From positions 17,933 through 81,932 of the forward strand of contig JAUVAV010000010.1 in assembly GCA_030591525.1 (NCBI GenBank): DNA of 64,000 bases, in the 5' to 3' direction. This document shows positions 44,731 through 53,550 of this stretch, piece by piece. The notes under the pieces are model-generated. The model saw only the letters and a list, made by a program, of their open reading frames with translations. It was not told the DNA's origin and searched no databases. Made by a program: the position numbers and the translations under genes. The stretch comes from a candidate division FCPU426 bacterium (GTDB lineage Bacteria > Oederibacteriota > JAAXVQ01 > JAUVAV01). How positions within the stretch are numbered: position 1 is the stretch's first letter; every line of letters starts with the position of its first letter.

Positions 44731-45484
44731 GGATGAAAAGGTCAAGCGCCTGGCCGTGCTTCTGGAATACGACGGTTCGGCTTTCAGCGGCTGGCAGGTC
44801 CAGGCCAACAGCCATACGGTTCAGGCTGAGCTGGAAAAAGCCATCTGGAAGGCTTTTCGCGAACATAGACGGGTCCAGGGAACCAGCCGCACGGATGCCG
44901 GGGTTCACGCGCGCGGCCAGGTGGCAGCCTTTGACCTGGCATATCCCATCCCGCCTGTGTCTCTGGTTATGGCTTTAAACAAAATTATGCCTCCCCGGGT
45001 GCGGGTTATAAAGGCCTGGCCAATGCGGCCCGGCTGGGATCCTCAGCGGGCTGCGATCAGTAAAACCTACACTTACCTTATTTATAATCGTTCCATATAT
45101 TCGCCCCTGTGGGCAGGAAGAGCCTGGCAGATTTTCCAGTCCCTGGACCTGGAGGCCATGCTCCGGGCCGCAAAATGCCTCGTGGGACAACACGATTTTT
45201 CTTCCTTCCAGGCAGCCGGCGGAGCGGCAGAAGATGCGGTCAGGCGGCTGACAGCTATAACCATAACCAGGCAGAACAAATTGGTAAAGATCAAGATAAC
45301 GGGCAATGGATTTGTTTACCGTATGGTGCGTAATATTATCGGCACCTTAGTGGAAGTCGGAAAAGAAAGATTAAAAACCACGGAAGTTAAAAAAATTCTG
45401 ATGGCGCGGAATCGCAAACTTGCCGGGCCGACCGCGCCGGCCTATGGATTGTACTTGGAAAAGATCAAGTTTGCGGGGAAGTGA
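44717..45484 (+). CDS. truA: tRNA pseudouridine(38-40) synthase
   Basis: Isomerises uridines 38-40 in the anticodon arm of many tRNAs. 255 residues. The catalytic Asp60 lies in GTSRTDAGVHARGQVA. Family segments YDGSAFSGWQ (N-terminus), CLVGQHDFSSFQAAG and NGFVYRMVRNIIGTLVEVG are clear. GTG 44717 with GGAG nine bases upstream is the only plausible start, and it lies within the asd relic. The stop overlaps the GTG of mtaB (GTGA), so the two are translationally coupled. Confidence 0.95.
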   Translation: MIKNKDEKVKRLAVLLEYDGSAFSGWQVQANSHTVQAELEKAIWKAFREHRRVQGTSRTDAGVHARGQVAAFDLAYPIPPVSLVMALNKIMPPRVRVIKAWPMRPGWDPQRAAISKTYTYLIYNRSIYSPLWAGRAWQIFQSLDLEAMLRAAKCLVGQHDFSSFQAAGGAAEDAVRRLTAITITRQNKLVKIKITGNGFVYRMVRNIIGTLVEVGKERLKTTEVKKILMARNRKLAGPTAPAYGLYLEKIKFAGK

Positions 45485-46809
45485 ATTTATTTATGCCTAT
45501 GGCTGAAAAACCCAAATTTATTGTTCAAGTAGTAGGGTGCAAGGTGAACCAGGTGGAAGCCAACATGCTGGAAGAGCAATTCGAGGCGCACGGCTGGAGT
45601 CCGGCAGTGGGAGAGGAAACGGCGGATCTTTTTATTATCCACACTTGTACGGTTACCCAGAGAGCGGACCGCGATTCGCGGCGTTTAATTATTCGGGCGC
45701 GGGAAAAGAATCCTCGCGCCATGATTGTTGCCTGCGGATGCCTGGCGGAGTTGGAACCGGATTTTTTATCCGGGCTGCCCGGGGTTATAGCTGTAATCCG
45801 GCAGGCCCAGCGGGGTCAGGCGGCGGCTAGGGTGCAGGAAATCCTCTCTTCCGGTTGGTCCCGGCAGGTTAAGGGAGAGGTGAAAAAAAATTCCAGCTCT
45901 TTTTTTCGTCAGCCGTATAAGATTAAGCAAAACGGCCGGGCCCGGGCTGTGATCAAGGTGGAGGATGGATGCGATGGCCAGTGCACATACTGCCGCGTGC
46001 GATTGGCCAGAGGGCAGCCGGTATCGCGTCCCTTGCCGGATATTCTGAAGGAGGCCAAGGATCTGATACAGGCCGGCTTTCAGGAATTGGTGATTACCGG
46101 AGTAAACCTGGGATGCTGGCAGCCGGGACTTTCGCGCATGATATCGGCCATAACGGATTTGCCCGGCGAATTTCGCCTGCGTATTTCTTCGCTTGAGCCT
46201 CAGCACATTACTTCTGAATTTATCGCGGCTTGGGCCAAGGCCGGGGACCGGGTTTGCCCGCATTTGCACCTGCCAATACAGAGCGGGGATGACGCGATAC
46301 TGTCCGCCATGGGCCGTAAATATACGGTTTCTGAATTGAAAAAAATGATAGAAGAACTGAGAAGCGCCCGGCCGGAATTGGCCTTGACCGGAGATATCAT
46401 AGTCGGTTTTCCCGGGGAATCCGAACGGGCCTTTAATAACACCTGCAGCCTGGTTCAGGAGAGCGGTATGGTCAGACTGCACGTGTTTCCTTTCTCAGCC
46501 CGGCCGGGAACTCCGGCAGCCATATTTCCCGGACAATTGCCCAGCCGGGAAATTACGGCCCGGGCTAAAAAGCTCAGGGATTTGAGCGCGGAACAGGCGA
46601 AAACATACCATAAATCCCTGATCGGACGGGATACGGATGTGCTTCTGGAAAAAAATCCGGCGTGCGGCGAATGGCTTGGTACTACCGGAACCTATAATCG
46701 CGCCCGGGTTTTAACTAAGGCTTTGGAGGCGAAAGCCGGCTGCTTGATTCGCGGACGGATAACGCGGGTATCCGGAGAATTACTGATGGTTGAAGGAGAA
46801 AAAGCATGA
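45481..46809 (+). CDS. mtaB: tRNA t6A37 methylthiotransferase, MtaB type
   Basis: Radical-SAM enzyme that converts t6A37 to ms2t6A37 in tRNAs reading ANN codons. 442 residues. The N-terminal UPF0004 domain carries its cluster cysteines at C20 (VVGCKVNQ), C56 (HTCTVT) and C85/C87 (ACGCL). The radical-SAM cluster is C164-x3-C168-xx-C171 (CDGQCTYC). GDIIVGFPGESE and a C-terminal TRAM-like domain follow. The missing enzymatic step (methylthiolation of t6A) fits the MtaB rather than the MiaB/RimO branch, judged by the VKVEDGC-type context. GTG 45481 overlaps truA; ATG 45493 is an alternative start. The stop overlaps the next start (ATGA). Confidence 0.9.
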   Translation: MNLFMPMAEKPKFIVQVVGCKVNQVEANMLEEQFEAHGWSPAVGEETADLFIIHTCTVTQRADRDSRRLIIRAREKNPRAMIVACGCLAELEPDFLSGLPGVIAVIRQAQRGQAAARVQEILSSGWSRQVKGEVKKNSSSFFRQPYKIKQNGRARAVIKVEDGCDGQCTYCRVRLARGQPVSRPLPDILKEAKDLIQAGFQELVITGVNLGCWQPGLSRMISAITDLPGEFRLRISSLEPQHITSEFIAAWAKAGDRVCPHLHLPIQSGDDAILSAMGRKYTVSELKKMIEELRSARPELALTGDIIVGFPGESERAFNNTCSLVQESGMVRLHVFPFSARPGTPAAIFPGQLPSREITARAKKLRDLSAEQAKTYHKSLIGRDTDVLLEKNPACGEWLGTTGTYNRARVLTKALEAKAGCLIRGRITRVSGELLMVEGEKA

Positions 46810-48692
46810 ACCTATTCGGTAAGATTTTCAGCGGGTTTCGTAAACACGAGATGGGAATTATAATAGCATTGCTGGTGGGCGGGTTTTTCAGCCTGATGGC
46901 TTATTATGATTTTTTTGCTGGTTATGAAAACAAATTTCATGATTTGCGTTTTATGCTGCGTGAAATCCGTGAGCCGGAGCCGGATGATAAAATTATGATT
47001 GTGGCAATTGACGACCAATCCCTGGAGACAGCGAAATACCGCTGGCCCTGGCCGCGCTCGGTATACGCCAAGGCAATTGACAATTTATCGCGGGCCGGGG
47101 CTACGGTGATAGCTTTTGACTTAATATTTTCCGAGCCCACCAAGGAAGAATTGAAAATCCAGGACCGGATTCTGGGCGATGCCATTATCCGGTCGCGTGC
47201 CTGGATAGTTTTAGCGAGTAAATTTTATACTAAAAAATCGGATCGCGCCACTCAGACAGCCTATGTAGCGGCCCTGCCCAAGATCGATCCGGGCAAGACG
47301 CATGTGGGGTATGTTAATTATTGGCCGGATGATGATGGGATAATGCGTCATGCCGCATTGCTCCGCAAGCATCAGGGTAAACTCTACCAATCTTTTGTCC
47401 TGAAGATACTTTCGCGGTTTTACCGCGTCAAGTCGCCCCAGGCGACTCTTACTAATAAACTGCTGACCTATGGGCCGCTGAAGATCTCCGTGGAACGGGG
47501 AGCACGGCTGATAATTAACTACCGGGGCGGGCCGGGGAAATTTAAGACTATCTCAATTGACAATATTCTCGATAACGAAATATTTGAGGGACTTAGGGAG
47601 ACCGGTATGTTTAAAGATAAAATCATTCTGATCGGTCCGACTTTTATCGAGGCGCAGGATATTCACTTTACCCCTTATTCCCCGAAGTTCGGCGATTTGA
47701 AGGAGGCCGGCAAAACCTCGGGCGTGGAGATTCACGCCAATGTGCTGGATACGATTATGCGGGGAAATTATATAAAAACGCTGGGCGTGCTGCCCCGGAC
47801 ATTGATTTTTCTGGTGCTTACTTTACTTCTGGCCCTGGTAAATGTTCACTTGCGTCCGTTTAAAGCTCTGTTGGTATTATGCGCCATGTGCGTACTTTAT
47901 TTATCGGTCAGTTTCTGGGTGTTCTGGGAGTATAACCTAATATTGCCTGTGGTTAATATCATACTGGCTCTCTTTATAACCCATCTCGGGGTCATGGTCT
48001 ACCTCCTGCTGACAGAAGAACGACATAGCCGGCAGATCAAGAACATATTTTCCAGGTATGTATCGCCCCAGGTTGTGGAGCAGTTGGTTAAAGATCCACG
48101 CGCCGAGTTGAAGCTGGGCGGGAACAAACAGGTTGTTACTATTTTATTCTCCGATATACGCGGATTTACCACTTTGTCGGAAGAGCTTTCTCCCGAGGCG
48201 GTAGTTGAGCTTCTGAACGAATATTTTCAGACCTGGACCGATATGATTTTTAAATATGACGGCACGGTGGATAAATTTATCGGAGACGCGATTATGGCGA
48301 TTTTCGGGGCGCCGGTGGCGCATCCGGACGATCCCCTGCGGGCTGTGCAAGCTGCCCTGGCCATGCAAGCGGCGCTTATGGAACTGAATACCAAGTGGGC
48401 GGCAGAAGGTAAAAGGATGTTTAAAATTGGAGTGGGAATAAACACCGGAGAGGCGATTGTCGGAAACATGGGCTCCCAGCAGGCTATGGGATATACGGTT
48501 ATCGGGGATGCGGTAAACCTGGCTTCCCGGCTGGAAGGTAAGACCAAGGATTTGGGCGCGGAGATATTAATATCCGAGAGTACTTATCAAGCAGTGAAAA
48601 ATAAAGTCGAGGCGCAGGAACACCAGGATATAACCGTGAAGGGGAAGGCACGGGCCATGTCAGTGTATGATGTAAGGGGATTAAAAGTTTAG
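46806..48692 (+). CDS. CHASE2-domain adenylate cyclase
   Basis: 628 residues. TM1 about 16-38, then a periplasmic CHASE2 sensor (about 45-330: KIMIVAIDDQSLE, RWPWPRSVYAKAIDNL), three further TM segments (about 335-405) and a class III cyclase domain (about 435-610). The catalytic set is complete: Asp in LFSDIRGFTTLSEE, the Lys and Asp of VDKFIGDAIMAIFG, and GDAVNLASRLEG, where the Lys/Asp pair specifies ATP, so cAMP is the expected product. CHASE2 senses an unknown extracellular signal. ATG 46806 overlaps the mtaB stop, so it sits at the end of a truA-mtaB-cyclase operon. A second cyclase gene lies 1.1 kb downstream on the other strand. Confidence 0.92.
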   Translation: MNLFGKIFSGFRKHEMGIIIALLVGGFFSLMAYYDFFAGYENKFHDLRFMLREIREPEPDDKIMIVAIDDQSLETAKYRWPWPRSVYAKAIDNLSRAGATVIAFDLIFSEPTKEELKIQDRILGDAIIRSRAWIVLASKFYTKKSDRATQTAYVAALPKIDPGKTHVGYVNYWPDDDGIMRHAALLRKHQGKLYQSFVLKILSRFYRVKSPQATLTNKLLTYGPLKISVERGARLIINYRGGPGKFKTISIDNILDNEIFEGLRETGMFKDKIILIGPTFIEAQDIHFTPYSPKFGDLKEAGKTSGVEIHANVLDTIMRGNYIKTLGVLPRTLIFLVLTLLLALVNVHLRPFKALLVLCAMCVLYLSVSFWVFWEYNLILPVVNIILALFITHLGVMVYLLLTEERHSRQIKNIFSRYVSPQVVEQLVKDPRAELKLGGNKQVVTILFSDIRGFTTLSEELSPEAVVELLNEYFQTWTDMIFKYDGTVDKFIGDAIMAIFGAPVAHPDDPLRAVQAALAMQAALMELNTKWAAEGKRMFKIGVGINTGEAIVGNMGSQQAMGYTVIGDAVNLASRLEGKTKDLGAEILISESTYQAVKNKVEAQEHQDITVKGKARAMSVYDVRGLKV

Positions 48693-48707
48693 AGGGAATC
48701 TTCGTAT

Positions 48708-48794
48708 GTCACCCCGGCATGATTTTAGCCGGGGTCCAGAAAGATTTTCAAAGATAAAGTTACTGGATTCCGGCTAAAATCATGCCGGAATGAC
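48708..48794. repeat. dispersed inverted repeat (GTCA-CCCGGCATGATTTTAGCCGG family)
   Basis: The left arm GTCACCCCGGCATGATTTTAG...GTCCAG and the right arm CTGGATTCCGGCTAAAATCAT...AATGAC are inverted copies around 20 AT-rich bases. A relative with a different core (GTCATACCCGCATG...TATCCAG and CTGGATTCCCG...GGGAATGAC) is nested in 58341-58764. It lies directly after the cyclase gene. Confidence 0.8.
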
Positions 48795-48901
48795 AGCATA
48801 ACGACAATTCGCACGAATAACGATTTTTTAAACGTATTAGCTGCAAATCGGCTTATGTAGCCTTATTTACGCAAGACTCTATAATTATCTGGAATGTAAT
48901 C

Positions 48902-49732
48902 ATGAAAACACTTTTATTTATAATTATAAGCCTGGTATTACTTAAATTGCTGGTTATGTTTATGGAGCAAAAAAACTTGTACTATCCCAGCCGGGATATC
49001 CCGGCAAGCCCGGCAAATATAAATCTGCCGTATGAAGAGGTATATTTTCGTACCCGGGATGGTGAGACACTGCATGCTTGGTTTATCATGGCAAAAAAAC
49101 CAGCAGCCACGGTTTTATATTGTCATGGCAATGCCGGCAATATTTCGCACCGTTTGCATCGGGTAAAATTTTTCAATGATATGGGGATTAATGTCCTGAT
49201 CTTCGATTACCGGGGATATGGCAAAAGTTCAGGCCGGCCAGGAGAAAAAGGCTTATACCACGACGCCCAAGCCGCGTATGATTATTTAATCGCGGAGAAA
49301 AACATCAAAAGCCAGGACTTGATGGTATATGGAAAATCCCTGGGCGGTGCAGTGGCCGTGGATTTATGCCTGAAACGGGAGGTGGGGAAATTAATCCTGG
49401 AAAGCACCTTCGCTTCGTCAGCAGAAGTGGCGAAGGAGATTTATCCATTTTTACCCCTAACCCTGTTGCTGACCCAAAAATATAATTCTCTTAAAAAAAT
49501 CGATAAAATAAGCATTCCCAAATTAATCGTTCACGGCCGGGATGATGAGATAATAAAATTCAGACATTCCAAAATGTTATATGAAAAGGCGGCCGAACCC
49601 AAGAAACATATGCCTTTTACCGGCGGCCATAACGATGAGGTTTTCGTAACCTCGAAAGAGTACCGGGATATAATCAAACAATTTCTTCTGGCGCCTGTCC
49701 TGCCTGGTTTAGTTCAGGGCGGCTCGGAATAA
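48902..49732 (+). CDS. membrane-anchored alpha/beta hydrolase (YfhR/BEM46-like)
   Basis: 276 residues with one N-terminal TM helix (about 3-20) followed by a serine-hydrolase fold. The oxyanion/entry motif is YCHGNAGNISHR (about 73-84). The nucleophile Ser146 lies in YGKSLGGA. The acid is in VHGRDDEIIKF (about 212-222) and the His in GGHNDEVF (about 240). The family resembles the BEM46/YfhR hydrolases, whose physiological substrates are unknown. ATG 48902 starts at the end of the repeat region; no strong ribosome site is visible. It stands between two cyclase genes. Confidence 0.85.
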   Translation: MKTLLFIIISLVLLKLLVMFMEQKNLYYPSRDIPASPANINLPYEEVYFRTRDGETLHAWFIMAKKPAATVLYCHGNAGNISHRLHRVKFFNDMGINVLIFDYRGYGKSSGRPGEKGLYHDAQAAYDYLIAEKNIKSQDLMVYGKSLGGAVAVDLCLKREVGKLILESTFASSAEVAKEIYPFLPLTLLLTQKYNSLKKIDKISIPKLIVHGRDDEIIKFRHSKMLYEKAAEPKKHMPFTGGHNDEVFVTSKEYRDIIKQFLLAPVLPGLVQGGSE

Positions 49733-49797
49733 CATGCGAAGGAGAATTTGTAGGGGGCGAGGCGTACCCCGCCGCTGCCAGAATGTCGAACAAATTT

Positions 49798-51165
49798 TTA
49801 TTTATACTCGATATAAGCGGCGCCGATTTCCAGTTCCGCGGAGCTGCGGTGCATAAAATATTTAAGATAATAATAATGTTCTTCATCTTCATAAATAATC
49901 CGGGTTTTTTTAGTGCTTTCCGGATGGGATAAAACACTGGTTAAGGTCATTTGCTCCCGGCTGATATCCTTGCCATTTAAAGACACGTTCCAGTCTAAAT
50001 TGAAAACCACTTGTTCCGGCTGCGTGGGAACCTGTTTTCCTTTTATGGAGAATTCGATAATTGCTTGATTTTCCATCTTCCGGTTGGCTTTGTCATATAG
50101 CAGATAGCTGAACTGTTTCAGCGCATTTACTTCCTGGCGGGATTTATCATCCGCGCTGAAATCCAAACGGCGGGATAAGGCGGGCAGCCAGTTTTCAACA
50201 AATTTGGGCTCAATATAGTTTTTGCCGCGTTTAACCAGTATCTCCATGTAGTATTTCACCTGCCAATGAATATCATAATGCAGCAGGTGGGGGCCGGGAG
50301 GAATCCGGTTTAAGGCTTGGCGAACCTCCTGGGTTCGCTCGCCCTTAAGGACGATTTTTTCTTTTTGGTCCAAGTAGACCTCGGCGGCGTGTAGTTTTAC
50401 AAACCAAACCGAGGTGTTTTGGTATAACAAAAGGGACAAGGCCAGGCCCGCGCCCAGCAGGAAAATGCCCAAACTAACGCCCCAACGCGGGAAGTTTCGT
50501 TTTTTCCTGCCTTGGGCGGGCGGCCGCGGCTGGGAGTGGCGTTTATCGCTGACTTCATATATTTCTATCGGTGTTTTGATACCTTTTAAAAAATATTTCC
50601 CGTGCCGGACCCATGCCAGGGAACCGGCACGGTTGCTTTCCAGCCAGCCTTTGGCGCTGTCAAAAACCGGATAAGTGAGATAAATTTGACCCCCGTCCGC
50701 CAGGCTCTCCACGCGGGAGGCCCGGTTAACATGGCGCCCGAAAAGATCGAGCTGCATTTGATTTTCAACGGTAACCTGGCCCATGTGCAGCCCGATGCGG
50801 ACTTCGATAGCTTCCAGTTCGGGATGTTCGGCATTAAAAGTCCGGAGGTTTTCCTGAATTTGCAAGGCGCCGGCTACGGCGGCCGATGGTTCGTGAAAAA
50901 CCGCCATAATGGAATCGCCGATATGTTTAACGATCAGGCCGTCCGCGTGCTTTTCAATGGCCGGGACCAGAAGCTGATTATGCAGACCGAGAATTTTATG
51001 GGAGTAAAGTTCGCCTTTTTCTTCGGATAACCGGGTAAAGCCTTTAATGTCCGTAAACATAATGGTTAAGACGGAAGTGTCTTTTAACTTCCGGAATTTA
51101 TCAACGGCGGAGACTTCCTCTTTAGTAATTATCATGGGTTCTGGGGAAGAGTTGGTATTTGGCAT
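49798..51165 (-). CDS. class III nucleotide cyclase with C-terminal membrane segment and ectodomain
   Basis: 455 residues in the reverse order of the CHASE2 cyclase. The cyclase domain is N-terminal (about 30-195), a single TM follows (about 233-256), and about 200 residues end the protein outside the membrane. Metal-binding Asp39 (FTDIKGFTRLSEE) and Asp84 (IVKHIGDSIMAVF) and adenine-site Lys80 are present. The second specificity position, usually Asp/Thr in GDxVNxAsR, is Arg here (FGRHVNRASR), so nucleotide preference is less sure. The C-terminal part (VYLDQKEKIVLKGERTQEV onward) is unrecognised and may sense or bind an external ligand. It is convergent with the hydrolase gene. Confidence 0.85.
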   Translation of the reverse strand: MPNTNSSPEPMIITKEEVSAVDKFRKLKDTSVLTIMFTDIKGFTRLSEEKGELYSHKILGLHNQLLVPAIEKHADGLIVKHIGDSIMAVFHEPSAAVAGALQIQENLRTFNAEHPELEAIEVRIGLHMGQVTVENQMQLDLFGRHVNRASRVESLADGGQIYLTYPVFDSAKGWLESNRAGSLAWVRHGKYFLKGIKTPIEIYEVSDKRHSQPRPPAQGRKKRNFPRWGVSLGIFLLGAGLALSLLLYQNTSVWFVKLHAAEVYLDQKEKIVLKGERTQEVRQALNRIPPGPHLLHYDIHWQVKYYMEILVKRGKNYIEPKFVENWLPALSRRLDFSADDKSRQEVNALKQFSYLLYDKANRKMENQAIIEFSIKGKQVPTQPEQVVFNLDWNVSLNGKDISREQMTLTSVLSHPESTKKTRIIYEDEEHYYYLKYFMHRSSAELEIGAAYIEYK

Positions 51166-51485
51166 AAAGACTCCGGATTTAAATTATTTTTCCCACACTT
51201 GGTCGGTAAGTGTGCCGCGGGACAGAAATAACGATAACAAATTCCGGATATAGGAGTCAATATATAAAGGAACTGTCGCCAATAAACGTTTTCTTGGAGA
51301 TTCCTCGTTTCACCCGGGATGACGAACTCATTACACGCCTCCTTTTTGAAACCAGGGCACCGGATAATACTCAAATTAGGGTTAAAGTTACTTCGTTAAA
51401 AGCCCGAAAATAATTATAAGAGATGAAGCTTTAAATAAGAGATGAAGCTTTAAAATCAGCCGATAGAAATGTTGAGGTGAGGGGA
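51166..51485. other. non-coding region between cyclase and DUF4388-like gene, with a 19-bp tandem duplication
   Basis: A perfect direct repeat of ATAAGAGATGAAGCTTTAA lies at 51416-51434 and 51435-51453, just upstream of the next gene's ribosome site. The rest holds the cyclase leader and remains of a GAGATTCC...CGGGATGA repeat; no complete element was recognised. Confidence 0.6.
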
Positions 51486-52253
51486 ATGCTGCCGGAACAT
51501 TATGCTGAGGTCAGTGTGGGTGGAATGTTACGTTTGTTGGCAAGGTATCATCAAACGGGAATTTTAAAAGTCCGCGGAAAAGATGAAACCGGCGAGATAT
51601 TTTTAGAGGCCGGTTGCATTGTAGGCACAGACCCTAAGGGTGCAAATCTTAAGAAAAAGGTACTTTCGCTTCTTTTGGCCCGGGAGGGAAGGTTTCATTT
51701 TCAGTCTAAAAATGAGGTTTCCGCTGCTGTGCGGCAGGGAAAGTTGGAGGAAATCGAAAATCTTCTTTTGGAAGTTTCGAGAAACAGCGATCCCCAAGAG
51801 ATGGCAAAATACATTCCTCCCCCGGAAACCGTCCTGCAATTAGCCCCGGTCTTGGACACGGAGAAAAACCTGCAGCTGAATATGAGGCCGGATGAATGGA
51901 ATGTACTGATTAGTATTAACGGTGAAGAATCACTGCAGGTACTATGTGGGAAAAGCAGCTTAAAAACCGAACGTCTGCAGCAAATATTATATGGTTTATG
52001 GTCTGCCGGCCTTATCCGCAAAACCCGATTCCGTATTTCGCGAGTCTTTGAAATTGCCGCCCGGGAATTGGGAAACCTGGGGGAGGCCTTGATCCGGGAA
52101 GCTTTCCGAAAACTGAATTTAGACCGGAACCGCATGCACATGCCTGAATTAATTCAACTGTTGAATGAACTGCAACGGAGTATTACTATCCTGCTGGGGC
52201 CTACCAAAGCCGGAGAGGTTATCGAGTTGATGTGGCAGGAGGCTAAACGTTAA
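51486..52253 (+). CDS. DUF4388/PATAN-like protein
   Basis: 255 residues. The first 100 (VGGMLRLLARYHQTGILKVRG, GEIFLEAGCIVGTDP, LLAREGRFHFQS) match the DUF4388/PATAN pattern, a cytoplasmic signalling adaptor found with gliding, chemotaxis-like and two-component systems. A second beta-alpha module (EWNVLISINGEESLQVL, LYGLWSAGLIRKTRF) follows and looks like the winged-helix end of the same family. It has no membrane segment. GAGGTGAGGGGA supports ATG 51486. With the two cyclases and the pair of membrane proteins that follow, it gives the region a signalling flavour, but no partner is proven. Confidence 0.7.
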   Translation: MLPEHYAEVSVGGMLRLLARYHQTGILKVRGKDETGEIFLEAGCIVGTDPKGANLKKKVLSLLLAREGRFHFQSKNEVSAAVRQGKLEEIENLLLEVSRNSDPQEMAKYIPPPETVLQLAPVLDTEKNLQLNMRPDEWNVLISINGEESLQVLCGKSSLKTERLQQILYGLWSAGLIRKTRFRISRVFEIAARELGNLGEALIREAFRKLNLDRNRMHMPELIQLLNELQRSITILLGPTKAGEVIELMWQEAKR

Positions 52254-52254
52254 A

Positions 52255-52281
52255 TCCCCCGCACTGAAGTGCGGGGGATTT
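52255..52281 (+). terminator. hairpin CCCCCGCACTGAAGTGCGGGGG
   Basis: A perfect 10-bp stem beginning 2 bp after the stop, followed by ATTTTG. It is the same stem-loop as at 24294-24316. Confidence 0.65.
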
Positions 52282-52337
52282 TGAGCTGAGATATAAAAAA
52301 CCGGGCTGAATTCATCAGACGGGAAGGGGATAAGGGT

Positions 52338-52718
52338 ATGGAAAACCAGATTTGGGAAACTGTGGGTTATTTAGTCGCCATAGCCGGTGCTTTTTGCTTG
52401 TGGATTAATTATGCTCTTTTTGGATTAGTGGCTCGCCGTTTCCGTCAAGTATTTGGATGCACTACTTATAGTACTTTACTGATTCTGGCCCCGACCGGGC
52501 TGTTGTTATATACCCTGTTTCTTCTTTTTAAGGCCACGCCGTTACTAAATGATCCGCGAGTTGCTTCGCTGGCTCAATGGGGAGGGCATTTATCCCTGCT
52601 GGCTTCCGGCTTTTTCTGTCTTATCGGAACCGCGCGGTTTTCACATGTGCTCAACAAGGTTACCCGGCCGCTTACGGAGCTTCGCTCCTCATCCGGCGTG
52701 CAGGAGGAAATAAAATGA
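52338..52718 (+). CDS. small three-TM membrane protein, function unknown
   Basis: 126 residues with three hydrophobic segments (about 10-30, 46-66, 80-104) and a short cytoplasmic tail. No family motif was recognised. ATG 52338 follows GGGAAGGGGATAAGGGT. Its stop overlaps the start of the next gene (ATGA), so the two are coupled and probably form a complex. Confidence 0.65.
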   Translation: MENQIWETVGYLVAIAGAFCLWINYALFGLVARRFRQVFGCTTYSTLLILAPTGLLLYTLFLLFKATPLLNDPRVASLAQWGGHLSLLASGFFCLIGTARFSHVLNKVTRPLTELRSSSGVQEEIK

Positions 52719-53086
52719 ACAGTTTTGTCTGGATTCAGCATTATCCGCTGGAAGCCCTTCCCTATGAGATAGGTTTTGTCCTGCTGGCTTTTTCCATGAT
52801 TTGGTATGGTTTGATTTTAAAAAAATTAGGGCGGCTTACCAGCGAACGCCCCATCTGGATTTTCCCCCTGATAGGAGCAGGCTTTATTTTAGCCTCGGCG
52901 GTTATGCATTCCGTGGCCTATGTGGTTTTTTTGCCCAGGATGGATGACCTGCGATCATTGGAGGAAATAAGCCGGTTCAGCACATTTATGCTGCAATGGC
53001 GAAGCGGGTCGCTGGCCGGAATTTTGATAGGTGGAATATTTTCATTGCTAGGCGGAAGCATTTATTATCGTTCGACCACCCGGTAG
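52715..53086 (+). CDS. small three-TM membrane protein, function unknown
   Basis: 123 residues with three hydrophobic segments (about 18-36, 50-74, 99-118) and a basic loop KKLGRLTSERP. No motif identifies it. It starts at ATG 52715 within the ATGA overlap with the previous gene, behind AGGAGG. It is unlike its partner in sequence but similar in layout. Confidence 0.65.
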   Translation: MNSFVWIQHYPLEALPYEIGFVLLAFSMIWYGLILKKLGRLTSERPIWIFPLIGAGFILASAVMHSVAYVVFLPRMDDLRSLEEISRFSTFMLQWRSGSLAGILIGGIFSLLGGSIYYRSTTR

Positions 53087-53303
53087 GTATCATCTGGACT
53101 TGCCTTAGAGTACCTCTGTAAAACCCGGTTTTGAAATCATTGCGGTTCAAATTAATCTGGAGCCCGGCTTTCCAGGCAGGTTTTTTCTTATAAGCCTTAG
53201 CGCAGGGGCCGGCCTCCTTGTCCTGCCTGTCCTGAGCGTAGCCGAAGGGAGCGAAGCTGAAGGGTGTGCCGGCTTGTGCTTTCAAGTTCATGCGGATATT
53301 CAA

Positions 53304-53394
53304 TGGGCGGCGGGGGGTCACGGGGGGCCGCCCCTACAATGTACATGCTTGCTTATCCTGGAAGTCGTAGGGGCGTTTAATTAAACGCCCCTAC
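53304..53394. repeat. two palindromes of the GTAGGGGCG family
   Basis: 53367-53394 is a perfect 28-bp palindrome: arm GTAGGGGCG, core TTTAATTAAA, arm CGCCCCTAC, with the same arms as 3686-3713. Just upstream, 53304-53337 is a degenerate relative (GGGCGGC..., GCCGCCCCTAC). The remaining part of 53087-53303 carries a short CCTGAGCGTAGCCGAAGGG repeat and no gene. Confidence 0.85.
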
Positions 53395-53406
53395 ACAAAC
53401 CATATA

Positions 53407-53543
53407 CTAGGAGCCTGAACAATTAGCCGGTTTTCATACAAATAATTCCTCTCCCTCGAGGGGAAAGGTTAGGTGAGGGTGCAATTTTACGTCAAAAAGG
53501 GAGGGGAATACTTGAATTTCGGACTAAATGCTCAAGCTCCTAG
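53407..53543. mobile_element. MITE-like element with CTAGGAGCCTGAAC ends (copy C)
   Basis: A 137-bp element: left end CTAGGAGCCTGAACAATTAG, right end CTAAATGCTCAAGCTCCTAG. The interior contains part of the CCCTCCC hairpin family (CTCTCCCTCGAGGGGA, GGGAGGGGAAT). The left end combines the CTAGGAGCCTG of one family with the AATTAG of the other. It stops 8 bp before the end of the PorV-like gene. Confidence 0.8.
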
Positions 53544-53550
53544 CCCAAAC

